From: Chaetoderma sp. LZ-2023a
Taxonomy: Eukaryota > Mollusca > Caudofoveata > Chaetodermatida > Chaetodermatidae
Direction of reading: 5' to 3'
Length of the DNA stretch: 64,000 nucleotides
Assembly (NCBI GenBank): GCA_034401795.1
Contig: CM067363.1
Span: 24,860,214-24,924,213 of the forward strand
Part shown: one piece after another, positions 10,443-21,578 of the stretch
How positions within the stretch are numbered: position 1 is the first letter of the stretch
How the letters are laid out: the number at the start of each line of letters is the position of its first letter
Program-made: the position numbers and the translations under genes
The notes under the pieces: model-generated
The model's database searches: none
What the model saw: the letters and a program-made list of their open reading frames with translations, nothing else
What the model was told of the DNA's origin: nothing

Positions 10443-10795
10443 AATGCAGGAATCCAGTTTAGCTATATCCCGAGTCCCGCCCATCTCTAATTAAGCTCCA
10501 CCCACGCGTTGCCCTTGTTGGGACAGATCGATCACTGCGCTCCCTGAATCTGAATTACCAGAAAACTAGACAAGCTGTTGAATATTTTGGAACTAATTTG
10601 TCTTGGTGCTGTTGCGGCATATTAGAAGGTTTACTAAATAGTAAAGACGTATACTTCGTACAACTTGACGTACAATTACGCTGTAATAACGGGACAAGAC
10701 ATGCGATTCGTATCGCAATAGACTATACCATCAGCCTACATGCGACGTTGTTGATCATGATGTCATATGATTGACTGAGAAACTGGATTCATCTA
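10443..10795 (+). repeat. Family-A MITE copy
   Basis: It has a left end GGAATCCAGTTT, the CCCGCCCATCTCTAA GC-box half, the left hairpin arm at about 10570-10620, and a right end AAACTGGATTCATC. The right hairpin arm is lost, so it cannot fold. Confidence 0.8.
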
Positions 10796-10855
10796 TAATA
10801 GCTCATTATTTTTCACATCTAAAAACACCCCGTCCCTAAACCATGTTGTCGAAGC

Positions 10856-11162
10856 AATGGACCTTTCCGGATTTAGCTATGTCCCGTCCATCGCTAGTTA
10901 AGCTCCACCCACACCTCGCTCGTGTTGAGATCGATCGACCATCAATTTCCAAAAATCTACACAGGTAGGCTGTTGAATATTTTGAAAAGCATGTTTATTA
11001 AATAGCAGAGTTACAAAGACATACAATTCATACAACGTGCCGGAATGTTTGAGATTTGATGACTGTCTATATGGAACCCTCTGTGACGTAATGATTGTGA
11101 CCTCATCATATACGCGCTGAGCTGAGGTCAGGTGATGGTTGGATACTCTGGAAAGGTTAATT
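10856..11162 (+). repeat. Family-A MITE copy, hairpin half deleted
   Basis: It runs from AATGGACCTTTCC to CTCTGGAAAGGTTAATT. Only one hairpin arm remains (TGTTGAATATTTTGAAA at about 10970-10986). Confidence 0.8.
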
Positions 11163-11321
11163 AAACTAAATATGTTTGCTACAAGGGCCCCATTTACAGG
11201 GTATTGCGTGTTACGTGTGCCAATCAACTTTTACAACAATGCAGTTCATCGTTTCACTTTTTGACAAACAGCCAGTGTATAATTTAACCAAAAGATATTA
11301 TACCTCCCTATTTCAAATCGC

Positions 11322-11692
11322 AATGGACCTCTCCAGTTTATCCATTACATGGCGTCATAATCAACCACGTGACGCGTATGATAACGTCATAATCAATGAC
11401 TTCATGAATGTCATAGATAAGTACATCACGAGCACATAATTGGTGATAGACTAAGCGCCGTTGTACGAATTGTATGTCTTTAATATTTAGTAAACATTCT
11501 GTTGAATATTTTGAAACTAATTTGCCTGGGCGCTGTTGCTGCTATAGTCAAATTAGTTTCAAAATATTCAAAGCTTACCTGCATATATTTCTCGAAATTG
11601 ATAGCCATGGCGTTCGAGGATTGACTGATCCTAACACGGACAAAGTGTGGGTGGAGCTCAACTAGGGATGAACTAAAACGGGAACGGTCCAT
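11322..11692 (-). repeat. Family-A MITE copy
   Basis: The CRE half is at the left, with GGCGTCATAATCAACCACGTGACG and several ACGTCAT variants. The hairpin at about 11500-11570 is shortened. The GC-box half is at the right, ending GGGAACGGTCCAT. Confidence 0.8.
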
Positions 11693-11879
11693 CGGCGTGT
11701 CAAAATAAAACATTTCAGTTTTGAACTGTATGCCTATTCCTGAGAGTGGCATGTTACATTATTTTCAAACACCAATCTTTGCTTACCATCCCATGCTACA
11801 TCTTGTCGTAAGGGCCAAGCGATTGAATCTAGTGAATACGATATAATTTAATCAATTGCATTCCTGTAGATGTTTCCGG

Positions 11880-12070
11880 ATCGTTTGATGATCAACCGAT
11901 GTTGCTGTTGTTGCTGTTGCTGTTGTTGTTGTTGTTATTGTTGTTGTCATTGTTGTTGCCGCTGTCATTGTCACTGCCACTGTCATTGTCATTGCCGCTG
12001 TCGGTGTGTTGTCGTTGCCACTGTCGTTGCCGCTGTCGTTGCCATTGCCTTTGCCGTTATCATTGTCATT

Positions 12071-12161
<91 letters not shown>

Positions 12162-12560
12162 TTCTACTGCTTTTTTCTTCTTCTTCTTCTTCTTCTTTTG
12201 TTGTTTTCCTTCTTGTTGCTGTTGCTGTTGTTCCTGTTGTTCTTGTTGTTCTCGTTGCTACATTGCTGCGGATGATGTGACAACGACGAACGTGATGAGT
12301 ATTGCACACATCTGCCTTGAGCATGGCCAATCAAACTGTCACAGTTCGGTTTGCATTCCAGCCATGTGTTTTATAAATTACATAGAGACTCCCGGTGCAA
12401 CTCAATTTGCAAGTAAGATCGATGATCCTGAAGAAAGATTTATTTTTATAGAGACAAATATGTTGCTGCTGTTACATAAACCAATCAAGTCCGCTAGAGA
12501 GCATCGCATTTGTATTCCCTTTAGGTATCTTTAGTGTTGTCCATCACCTCACAGCTGGCT
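11880..12560 (+). repeat. Family-C repeat copy with (GTT/GTC)n tract
   Basis: A long GTT/GTC/TCG microsatellite at about 11900-12250 precedes the family-C block at 12355-12530. That block contains ETPGATQFASK and EERFIFIETNM in one open frame. The leucine- and valine-rich frames over the microsatellite are artefacts. The shared block is homologous to 3560-3700, 4800-4945 and, inverted, 47690-47880. Confidence 0.8.
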
Positions 12561-12586
12561 CTTGTACCTAACTGCTACTGACCGTC

Positions 12587-12814
12587 ATTCACGCTTTCAT
12601 ACCGAAGCCGGTCAAATCCGGTCTCTACAGTGGCCTTGGGGTATGTCCATTTGCAGGCTAAGAGAAGATTATTTTGAAAATTTACCACTGGAATGACTAG
12701 CGCGATAATCGAGCCAGTCATTCCATTGGTAAATTTTCAATAATAGTCTTCGCTTGGTCTGCATTCAATAAGCAAATATTTTAATTTTTTTTATCAAATT
12801 TAGACATTAACGGG
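12587..12814 (-). repeat. Family-B (TTAA, piggyBac-like) MITE
   Basis: The central hairpin at about 12644-12767 has arms containing CCATTTGCAGGC and AATTTACCACTGGAATGACT. The right terminus reads TTAGACATTAACGGG before a flanking TTAA at 12815-12818. The left end CTTTCATACCGAAGCCGGTC matches the right-hand terminus of the full copies at 21344-21574 and 48804-49053. Confidence 0.8.
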
Positions 12815-12886
12815 TTAAACACGTTTGAAGTTTGAACCCGAAGGTCAAATATGAAAAATAATTTACGAAGCATTAATTATTTTGTA

Positions 12887-12965
12887 GAGTATTCTCAAGC
12901 CAATTTGACTGGCAGCTGTTGCTGATCGTTTCCAGTCAAATTGGCTTCAAAATTATTTAATATTT
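12887..12965. repeat. Family-A-type hairpin
   Basis: The arms GCCAATTTGACTGGCAGC and CCAGTCAAATTGGCTTCAAAA form a short stem without the outer family-A halves. Confidence 0.7.
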
Positions 12966-13368
12966 TCCTGTATGCTGCTCTTGAAATTGAGATTCTTAAG
13001 GTCCACATTCACCCCCTATTTCCTTGAAAATGTCATTGTGCGTAAATTGTACACCTCAATGTAATGAAACCAAATATTTCCTAAGATTTCTCTTCCGTGT
13101 CAGTTACCGCTGTTCGAGAAAACGTCCCCAACCTATCCCATCCTTCGCCGTTGTCGTCATTGAGATGGTGGTTTGAAATAGGCGTGGCCATACCTGTATG
13201 GCAATGCTCTGGTCATTTACCTAGACTCGATGCAGTCAAATTTCCTTTCCCAGATTTTGTTAGACCCGTGTCAGATCCTAGATTTTAGATGTAATCAACG
13301 TCCAGTTATTTGAGGAGCGAATTAGCCTACTAGATAATTGGTTAATAAAATCAGTGATATGTACGACG
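12966..13368. other. Intergenic DNA, no gene recognised
   Basis: A 63-codon frame at 13097-13288 (+) shows no family resemblance. Nothing else is supported. Confidence 0.4.
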
Positions 13369-14074
13369 CAGGGCCGTATTAACAGTTTGGTGGGCCTGGG
13401 GCTCGATCATACTTTCAGATTCTTATCTATCTGTCCATCTGTTAGTTTTCTGGCAGCAGATTTTATTGTGTATGCTCTATGAGACTGCAGTGGCTAACTG
13501 CATGACGGTCAAGGTCTCTTGATGCATGTATCCAATCCCTATATCCAGTGGTTGCCAATGAGGATGGTTCACTTTGTGGTGCAAACAATTTGCATACAAT
13601 ACAATACACCTTGCCACTGGTCGGTGAATAGCAAATCCAGTCATGTTTCATATGTTCTCCTTTCAACAGCTCCCGGAAAAACAGATTTTGGCTACATTGT
13701 CGTTTAAATTTGTCACCAGGACATACCTTCTGTGATAAAATAACATCACTTTCAAAATTTTGACACTCAGTACTTCCAAATCGGCAAAAGTATGCTATCA
13801 TTGAGTCCGTGACCCTGGTCCAACAACCAATATCTTTCGGAAAATCTTCATGCATTTCGAGTTGTTGAGTCTGATAAGTGTCTTCCGTGTCAGCAATTGC
13901 ATCGTCACCCTGGTTTTCTGAACTTTGGGGATCATTAGTGTGCTCAGGCGTGGTGTCTGATGTATTCATTGCACTACTACACTGAAAAAACTCTGTCATT
14001 TTTCTAGATGTAGCCACATCGTGTTGTCTTTTTTTTCTCCTCCTCCCGTCTTGCTTTTTGTTTTTCCCATCCAC
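13369..14074 (-). mobile_element. hAT-type transposon fragment
   Basis: A transposase N-terminal fragment (13463-14074) and a CAGGGCCGTATTAAC end at 13369 that resembles a hAT terminal repeat (CAGGG...). I found no matching CCCTG end upstream, nor a second copy of the flanking GTACGACG. Complete boundaries and target duplication are therefore not shown. Confidence 0.55.
13463..14074 (-). pseudogene. hAT-like transposase N-terminus, TTF-type zinc finger
   Basis: A 203-codon frame from ATG. Residues 1-25 are Lys/Arg-rich (KKQDGRRRKKRQ), a plausible nuclear localisation signal, followed by an acidic, Ser/Thr-rich linker. From about residue 105 onwards the sequence has the TTF-type (BED-like) zinc-finger layout of hAT transposases and ZMYM-like domesticated proteins: RQCSQNLFFRELLKGE, DWICYSPTSGKVYCIVCKLF, then GYRDWIHASRDLDRH. 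It would bind DNA at transposon ends. The catalytic RNase-H-like and dimerisation regions are absent because the frame ends shortly after the finger. This is a truncated relic, or less likely the first exon of a domesticated gene. Confidence 0.7.
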
Positions 14075-14838
14075 TCTGGTGCTTCATAATGTGGCGTGTA
14101 TTATGCTATCGAACTGAACCCATTGGTTATGAAGGTTAGAAGCTGAAAACAAAAGACGCTGTCTCAATTATTGAATAATGCAATGGATCCAGTACTGCGA
14201 GTAATCAGCTTGAAAAGATTTCTCAACATGACAAATGATCAGTATTAATCCCTTCAAATTGAAAATCGAGGTAATTCGACAATTGAGGTGATAAATGCTG
14301 ATTTTCCATTGTTTTGATAAAATTGAGACCACCCAATTATTAGTATCACTTTGTCATGGGTTTATATTAATGCGATGGGCTGTACTGAGCTAACCTCAAA
14401 TTGTTGACCAATGACAGAATGGCCCATAGCAGCGTCGTAGATTTCTTAGATAATCAGTATGTCGATGGTGGGCGTCGTACGTCATAGGGAAGTATGTCTA
14501 TATATTATACTCAGGTCAAACGTGTGGGTCGAGCAATATCAGATTTTCATTCATTTCATTGTCATCGGTAGTGCGTTGATATTACTATTCAGAGTTGTAC
14601 TATTCGCCGGGAGTTGTTGAATAAAAAATTCTTTCAAAGGATGCCTATATGGCTATAAATATATCACTATCCCGTATGTAACTCACATTGGTCTATGATC
14701 TCTCCCATGTACCCTATGCAGGCTACTACCACCAGCAAACACTAACTGTGCAAGCTGGAAACTCTTTCGCAATTGTTATGCAGTATCTTCCGCTTAACAG
14801 TAAATGGCTAGGTGGTTTGAGAAAAAGCAATAGGAAAT
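14075..14838. other. Intergenic DNA, no gene recognised
   Basis: No long frame or repeat is recognised here. Confidence 0.4.
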
Positions 14839-15225
14839 AATGGAAGTTTTCAATTTATCCATCCATCCATCACTATCACGTGCCATCATAGTCAAGTATG
14901 TGACATGTAGATGTAGTATGAAATCATAATCAATCATGGCATGAGTAAAGTAGATAGGTTTGCCCATAATGCATAACTGGCCACACACTATGCATTGTTA
15001 TATGAATAATATGAATTGTGTATCATTTTTAGTCAACAATCTTGTTGTCAAATATTTTGAAACTAATTTGACTGGGTCTTGTTGTTGATTAGAACTCAGT
15101 AAAATTTATTTCAAAATAATCAACAGCTTACCAGCCTTGTTTTCTGGAAATTGAGATTCAGATCGGGAATGTATGTGTTGAGCAAGTCAGAGCAACCGAA
15201 GCTTAGCTAGAGATGGGTGGGGCAA
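14839..15225 (-). repeat. Old family-A MITE copy
   Basis: Order: AATGGAAG terminus; a degenerate CRE half in which the ACGTCA sites have mutated; a hairpin at about 15050-15125 (AAATATTTTGAAACTAATTT / AAATTTATTTCAAAATAATC); then GCTTAGCTAGAGATGGGTGGGG. It is clearly older than most other copies. Confidence 0.7.
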
Positions 15226-15859
15226 TTGTCAGCCTAGCCTCATGATTTCTTCTCATTCAATTCATATTAATCAATTTTTTATTTGATAACTTTCAGAGTC
15301 GCTTGTTTCGAAATCCATGGCATTTTACAGTTTACAGCAGATTGTTTTGTAATATAAATATATTACTCTAAATATTCATTCCTCTCCAAAACAAGATTAC
15401 AAGAGCAATCAGAGATTAGAAATCTTCGCCCATTCCGCTGCTGAGAAACCCATGCATCAATGGACATTTTATTCTGGATCACCACAAATCCTCATATACA
15501 CTTCTTCTTAGGCTAAAATTTGGAGTAAATCGGATCAGTAATTTCCGAGAAACCAATAACATTAATTTTATCCGGATTCGGATCCGGATTCGCCGATCCG
15601 GTCATTAAAATACGGATCAGTCCGAAATTTTAGGGTCCCTAGTTTACTGCAATAGCCGTCCTTATGCTAAAATTTGAAGCAAATCGGGCTTGTAGTTTCT
15701 GAGATGCAGATGCGGACGGACAAACAAACTGACAGACAACTGTATGTATACCCTTTCAAAATGCAATAAATACCCTCTCCTTCAAGTTTTGGACTTTGGT
15801 GGGGCGAGGGTAATTAGAATTTCAGGAACATGTTTTAATACTATCACTAGTGTACTCAT
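15226..15859. other. Intergenic DNA with short GGATCCGG repeats
   Basis: Around 15565-15605 the GATCCGGATTCG unit repeats about three times. Two parallel sentences at about 15500-15560 and 15650-15700 (TTAGGCTAAAATTTGGAGTAAATCGG and TATGCTAAAATTTGAAGCAAATCGGG) look like diverged tandem copies. No gene is seen. Confidence 0.5.
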
Positions 15860-16216
15860 ATGTAACGTCCTTACGTCAGTCGTCAGGCTCTTACTTTTAG
15901 CACAATAGTAAGACAACGTAAGCGATTACGTCATAAATGATGCGATTTATTCTAGCTTAATCGCTTAATAATTCGTCAAATTGTACGAATTGTCTATCTT
16001 TACTATTTAATAAACATTGTGATGAATATTTTGAAACTTATTTGACTATGTGCTGTTGATAGCACCCATTCAAATTAGTTTTACATTTTTCAACAGCGTG
16101 TGCGGTTTTCTGGAAATTGGGATTCAGAAAGTTCGGGGATCGATTGATCACAACACGGGCAAAATGTGGGTGGAGCTTAGCTAGAAATGGGCGGGGCATA
16201 GCTAAAACTGTATACT
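15860..16216 (-). repeat. Family-A MITE copy
   Basis: The CRE-type half is degraded (GATTACGTCATAAATGATG) and the hairpin at about 16020-16096 is shortened. The right half carries GATCGATTGATC, GTGGGTGGAGCTTAGC and GGGCGGGGCATAGC. The left boundary is uncertain. Confidence 0.75.
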
Positions 16217-16231
16217 AGTATAACGATAGGA

Positions 16232-16314
16232 TGTTGAATAATTCGAATCAAATTTAACTAGTAAATGTACAACAGACAACAGTTCCCAGCCACACTAGCT
16301 TCAAACTATTCAAC
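16232..16314. repeat. Family-A-type hairpin, degenerate
   Basis: GTTGAATAATTCGAATCAAA and CTAGCTTCAAACTATTCAAC are the outer arms of a diverged fold-back next to the preceding MITE. Confidence 0.6.
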
Positions 16315-17122
16315 AAAACATGACTTACATTGTTAATAACCGTTGATTTTTCGTGTGAGCTACAAAACCCAAATGCAAGAATCTCATTATATGCCATAAC
16401 ATTAGATAATGCAGAACTTTAAGCAATGCAACAAGTGCACTTGTGCGGAGTCCCTAGTTACCATGGCCCCCGAACAATGACACGAATTGAGGTTTTGATT
16501 CTTGTCGCTCTTGTAAACTCCAAATTATTGTACGGGTGTCATACCTATATGGTTGATGTGGCCAAATCGCACATCTTTTCTAGGTCAGGGGATACACCTG
16601 CAAAATGGTATGCCTATGTCGCGCTAAAGGAGATCCCAAACAAAAAGTAGATATCAATAAAAAAAGAAATCGCCAAAAATAAACGGTTTTATCCTATTTT
16701 AATAATTTTAAAACTTTCGCAAATTTTCACCACCTTTATCCATATAAAAGATCCAGTTAGAATCTTCGATTTTGACACCCCAGAAAATGCACAGTATGAA
16801 GTCATCGCGTGAATCGTCGCCTACCGGGTATCAGAGTCCACTCACCACACATGTTTTCAGGGCCAGATCTAGGACTTGGCAGAGTGGGCAGTTGCTAACG
16901 GGCCTCCAGCAAAAGAATTTAAGAAGTTGTGTTGTAATTTGATATCTTCTGGAATACTGGTTCATTGCTTGGATGATATAATTGATTATGACGTCATATA
17001 CTTGAGTGACAAATCCCTTTGATGATATTTCCACGAAACGTAGTTTTATTGTAATCTGACGTCTTCTCATGGAATCCTGGAAGCCCATGGTTTGGAGGAA
17101 AACATGACCAGACTATATCATG
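16315..17122. other. Intergenic DNA, no gene recognised
   Basis: Only short anonymous frames are present. A family-A-like tail with TGACGTCA (16989-16996) and ATACTTGAGTGACA lies at about 16980-17020. Confidence 0.4.
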
Positions 17123-17310
17123 CGCGCGGGTGCGTCGTGCGTGCGTGCGTGCGTGTTTGCTTGCATGTTTGCTTGCTTGCTTGCTTGCTTGTAGGTGTGC
17201 GTGCATGCGTGCGTGACGTACATTTATGTGCGCGTGTCTGCCTGCGTGGTGCGTATGTGCGTGTCTGCTTATGTGCCTGCGTACGTGTGTGTCTGCGTGC
17301 GAAAGATTGA
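17123..17310. repeat. (TGCG/GTGC)n purine-pyrimidine tract
   Basis: Runs of GCGTGCGT, GCTTGCTT and GTGCGTGT make up this tract. Both-strand Cys/Val/Arg frames here are artefacts. Alternating GT/GC could adopt Z-DNA. Confidence 0.85.
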
Positions 17311-18011
17311 TTTTAAAACTGACACCAGAGTCACATAAGCACACACATAAATCCACGCGTGCACACAAAACATATAGTTAAGTAAATACCAAGATTATAT
17401 GTGCGGTCAATATACCCTGATATTGTCAAGTAACTTAGCGATATTCAGTCACAATTGTCTCCCCAATATCATTCGCATTATGTAACTCCTAAATTCATCC
17501 ATCATTATTTGACAGCCGGGCAAGCCAGAAGTTAAAGATTTTGAGGGCAACAGCATTTTGATTAAATCTATCTGGATAGTTGTCTGCCTATCTCCGATTC
17601 TCTGGACGGGTTTTGCCAATATGTCAGATAAAAAGGATGAGACGTGAACAATACAGGTGAAGGATCGCATTTTCACGACACAGTGTGATGGCAAAGACTA
17701 GATCTGTCCTCGCGGTTGCAGAATATAAATTATTAAATGATAATTAACCTTATCTCTTGATAGCTATTCATGTGACCTAATATGCTACTCATAAACTAAG
17801 CAGGTAGTTTTAAGCTTTTTTACCATGCCGCTAAAGAACGATATTCAGGTTTTAGCAGCTAAATGTTGGTACATTTCTACAACATATGATGGCTGTCATG
17901 ATTTGCTTTTCAACCAATCAAAAAAATACTAGAATGTCTGCTGGATCCGTATATCTGCTGAGTCATAAATGTGCCATCTATAGTTTGACAATGTGGTGTA
18001 AAAGCAACCGC
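17311..18011. other. Intergenic DNA, no gene recognised
   Basis: Nothing beyond short anonymous frames. Confidence 0.4.
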
Positions 18012-18095
18012 ACAGGTAAGCTATTGAATATTTTGACGCTAGTTTGAGTGGAAGTTGTTGCTGTCTTAAGTTAAAGTAAACTAATTTCGCTTGGC
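18012..18095 (+). repeat. Partial family-A fragment
   Basis: It contains GTAAGCTATTGAATATTTTG, the AGTTTGAGTGGAAGTTGTTG arm, and a remnant of the opposite arm. Confidence 0.6.
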
Positions 18096-18131
18096 CTGTT
18101 GGTTGAGAGTTGGATGTAAAGAATGGAAGGA

Positions 18132-18454
18132 AATGGACCTTTCCAGTTTATACATCCATCATATGACGTCATAATCAACTATGTGACGTGTAGGATGTCT
18201 TAATCATTACGCTATGAATGACTTGATTTAGTCTATCTTGAACACGTAATAGTCCGACACGGTGCACGAATTGTGTGTCTTTACTATTTAATAAGCATTC
18301 AGTCGAATATTTTGAAACTAATTTGACTGGGCGCCGCTGCTACCACATTCAACATCTTACCTGTTTTCTGGAAATTCATAGTCAGGGAGTTCATGGAGCG
18401 ATCGATCCCAAGCGAAGTGTGGGTGGAGCTTAGCTTAAACTGGATTCCTCCATT
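18132..18454 (-). repeat. Family-A MITE copy, internally shortened
   Basis: Good ends: AATGGACCTTTCCAGTTT and AAACTGGATTCCTCCATT, a near-perfect inverted pair. A TGACGTCA lies at 18164-18171. The hairpin core is lost between about 18340 and 18350. Confidence 0.85.
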
Positions 18455-18780
18455 GTCAACTTGCGTTGTTATCAAGTTTTCACTCACCTATGACGCAATG
18501 CTCATGTTGAGATAACATGTTGCTGTCAGCTGTTGCTGTCTCCATCAGCGGCATTCATTCAGTGGGACAACATGCCAAGGTCGTCTTTGAGCTTTGGTTA
18601 GGACGGCAACCAGTGAAATAACAGTGTCTCAATTACCAGACAACTATATAGTGATTTGATCTGACGTATGTTTCTGCTCTTGCACGGCAAGTTCCTTCGT
18701 TGCGTTAAAATTTGCTCCTTATCAGATCAGTAGTTTTTTTAGATACACAGCCCGGAATTAGCATCTGTGACTTACGAACC

Positions 18781-18902
18781 GCCTAGCTGGCTGGCTGACT
18801 AACTGACCGACCGACTTAGGGATATACTGACCAAACGACTGACTGACCAGCCGTTCAGCCGCCTGACCGACTGGCCGACCAACCAACCGACTGACTAACT
18901 GA
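18781..18902. repeat. GACC/GACT tetranucleotide-like minisatellite
   Basis: Degenerate repetition of CTGACTAACTGACCGACCGA-like units. Confidence 0.75.
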
Positions 18903-19291
18903 GTAAGGGACCTGGCGGAGTATTGAGTTGCTACCCCCAGCTAAAAAGGATACATTGTGAAAGTAGTGGTAATTTTTGAAAAGTTAATTATTGCCATATT
19001 TTATCCATGTCATTGGACAGAATCACATTACCTGGGGCTTTGCTACATCCCCAGAATTTTGCCTTTTGAGCTGATAAGATTATGGACGAAACGTTAATAA
19101 AAATTGTGTGTACAGTATAACCCGAGGCAACCCTCCTCATTGATCTTCCAATCACTTCAACTGCTTTAATTCCAGAACAGCTTATGGGCTGCGTCAGAAT
19201 ATAGGCGGAGATGTTGCCTTCCCGAGTACCCCTGAGAAATATGTACAGCACAGTCCAGAAAGAAGTGTTTCCAATAGATATAAAACGCGTG

Positions 19292-19380
19292 GTTGAATAT
19301 TTTGACCATAATTGGATGAGAAGACATCGCTGCCAAATGCAGCGATGTCTTCCAATCCATTTATGTTCAAAATATTCAAC
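19292..19380. repeat. Fold-back hairpin with a variant core
   Basis: 42-bp arms (about four mismatches) around a 5-nt loop. The outer part GTTGAATATTTTGA is shared with family A. The inner part is GAAGACATCGCTGC in both arms instead of GGGCGCTGTTGCTGCC. Confidence 0.8.
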
Positions 19381-19787
19381 TGAATATTGTTTTGTAAACA
19401 CGTTACATTGTGTATGAGCTATACTGCACTTGTTTTTTCTTGGTCAAGGTATCGCCTCATTTATTAGTCCGGCAGCGAAGACAGGTGTTGCGCGGTAGTG
19501 CTCAACCCATTAGACAGACATATGTTAATACTGTCCGATCAACACAAAGATCAATCTGAAATGTCTTTAATACTAAACACAAATCTCTAATTTGGGCAAT
19601 TATTTTATAGCAAGGACAAATCACGTATAGCTGTGTCTACCCAATCTTTCAGTGATACACTAGAACAAAGGTAGAAGGAAAACGTAATGAAGATATGAGA
19701 TGTTGTGATGGCTGTGAGTTTTACACACTAATAGCATTGGAGTCACGATATCATAAGGGTTGTCATAGCAAATGTAGACTGACCTAT
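19381..19787. other. Intergenic DNA, no gene recognised
   Basis: No supported feature. Confidence 0.4.
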
Positions 19788-20446
19788 GTGACATCACAGC
19801 TGGAAATAGTCAAATAAAGCTGTCAACTGTCGTAAAGGATCTTGGTGTATACTTAGACAATGAACTGACTATGGATAAACATGTTAGTTACATCTGCAAA
19901 GTCTGCTATTTTCAATTGCGCAATATCGGCAGCATCAGGCGCTATATCACAAAAGAGGCCGCGATCATGCTAGTACGAGCATTGATAACGTCGCGCCTGG
20001 ATTATTGTAATAGCCTCCTGATTGGCGCCTCAAAAGAACTTATTCAGCGACTTCAGGTGGTCCAGAACACTGCAGCGAGAATCATATCCCTGTGTGCCAA
20101 GCGAGAACACATTACTCCGGTCCTACATGATTTGCACTGGCTCCCCATTGTGCAAAGAATAACTTTTAAGACACTATGTCTGACATACCAATGTGTATCT
20201 GGCACAGCACCAGCCTATCTCTCTGACCTTGTACAACCTTACATTCCTGGTCGCTCTCTCAGATCTGCAAATCTAAATCTACTAAAAGTACCTAAGGTCA
20301 ACTCTAAAACATATGGCCATAAAACTTTCTCTTTCACTGCAGCTACCGAATGGAATAACTTACCAAATGAAATTAGAAACTCATCAACTTTAGAAATCTT
20401 TAAATCCAATCTTAAATTCTATTTATTTCAAATAGCATATCCATAG
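19788..20446 (+). pseudogene. LINE reverse transcriptase C-terminus
   Basis: The frame is open from about 19788, before the first ATG at 19871, and reads VVKDLGVYLDNELTM, ALITSRLDYCNSLLIG, VVQNTAARII, LHDLHWLPI, then AATEWNNLPNEIRNS, ending FKSNLKFYLFQIAYP. These are the standard thumb and post-RT motifs of CR1/L2/Jockey-group LINE proteins. No stop or frameshift breaks this piece, so the insertion is comparatively young. The catalytic YxDD box and endonuclease lie in the missing 5' part. Confidence 0.88.
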
Positions 20447-20531
20447 AATACTTACGCGCGTTAGCGCTTAGAGCATGCAGTTGCATGGATTAAGCGCTCT
20501 AAAAATGTACTATTATTATTATTATTATAAA
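19788..20531 (+). mobile_element. CR1/L2-like LINE, 3' end only
   Basis: A 5'-truncated non-LTR retrotransposon. It contains the end of the reverse transcriptase ORF, a short 3' UTR with a GCGCTTAGAGC...GCGCTC stem, and a terminal (ATT)n tail at about 20511-20529. Simple-repeat tails of this kind are typical of CR1/L2-group LINEs rather than poly(A). 5' truncation is the usual result of target-primed reverse transcription. Confidence 0.85.
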
Positions 20532-21343
20532 TGTGTCTTTAACATGGCCCGCAAAGTAAAACTAACAGTACACGCGATATTGCATTTAGTGTCCTCATGG
20601 AGGAACTACTTCCAGAACTGTAACACGGTAATTATTTCGCCATGGCACAGACCATGAAAAGATATGCTCTTTTTCTTAGACACGAACATTCAGAGGAAGA
20701 AGCTGGCATTTTCAATGTTTTACGCACAAGAAGAACTAGCTGTGAGTCTATCCTTAAATTTGCAGGATGTAATCAATACAGCATTCGTCATTATGACCAG
20801 GCTGGACGATTTACAGATAACTGTAAAATCAGCTACCACAGAATTCCACGGTGCATCATAAACCCACATCGTTTGTGGGCTATGATGCCTGGTGCTTTCG
20901 TCGGTTGTGGGTTCGATTCCGTGTCAACAGATAACTGCACATCTTTCTGCAGATACTAACTTCTCGTGCATGTCGATATCAGTTATTGCTCCCATTGTTC
21001 GTTCATTGATTAAGGACAGAGACGGTATACAACACAAACATTTAAATCCTGCCGATATATCAACAGAAAATGCTGAGAACATGGTAGCCACAGATTTGTA
21101 CACGTGTACACACTGGATTATAACACAGAAACCAGCAGAATCGATAAATGATATAGAGGAGTGCGATATCAAAGTCAACGGTCCTCCTATGCGTAGACAT
21201 GCATGGCCAATTTGCCAGGGTGTCATGTATGTTTCATCACGTGGACAATGTAAAACTCCAAAGCATATATATATATAGCACTAAGTGTTGCAGCTCATTG
21301 ATTTTGAGACTGACGCGGTCCCGCCTATGGAATCTTAATGGAA
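20532..21343. other. Intergenic DNA, anonymous open frames
   Basis: Overlapping frames of 105 codons (20642-20959) and 128 codons (20892-21278) are intact but match no family I recognise. GGTTCGATTCC at about 20908-20918 resembles a tRNA-type B box, without a foldable tRNA around it. Confidence 0.35.
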
Positions 21344-21574
21344 CCCTTTAATGACTAAACTTATTGTAAAAATTAAAATATTTACTTATTGAATGTCCAT
21401 TTGCAGGCCAAGAGAAGTCTATTTTCGAAAATTTACCACTGTAATGACTGGCTCGGTTACAGAGCCAGTCATTTCAGTGGAAAATTAAAAAAAATAGTCT
21501 TCTCTTGGCCTGCAAATGGACATTATTCAAAACCACTACAGAGGCCGCTTTTGGCCAGTTTCGTCACGAAAGGG
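21344..21574 (+). repeat. Family-B (TTAA, piggyBac-like) MITE, full length
   Basis: The left end CCCTTTAATGACTAAACTT and right end GTCACGAAAGGG are inverted, followed by TTAA at 21575-21578. The left TTAA is degraded to GGAA. The central hairpin at about 21394-21524 has arms beginning TGTCCATTTGCAGGCCAAGA, with GACTGGCTCGGTTACAGAGCCAGTC at the apex. It encodes no transposase, so it would need one from elsewhere. Confidence 0.85.
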
Positions 21575-21578
21575 TTAA

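Noticed and set aside
11870..12534. 136- and 211-codon Cys/Leu/Val frames
   Set aside because: Mostly GTT/GTC/TCG microsatellite. Only the last 60 codons, in the family-C block, deserve attention and are treated separately.
13361..13376. GTACGACG before CAGGGCCG as a hAT target duplication
   Set aside because: No second direct copy of GTACGACG and no inverted CAGGG terminus was found on the other side of the transposase fragment.
17092..17368. Cys/Val/Arg-rich frames resembling small secreted cysteine-rich peptides
   Set aside because: The cysteines come from TGC triplets in a (TGCG)n tract, frames overlap on both strands, and no signal peptide or conserved spacing is seen. The same applies to 44346-44537.
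20890..20930. Possible tRNA gene or tRNA-derived SINE (GGTTCGATTCC box)
   Set aside because: The flanking bases give only two T-stem pairs, and no acceptor or D stem can be drawn. No poly(A) or repeat tail follows. A chance or very old SINE match is more likely.
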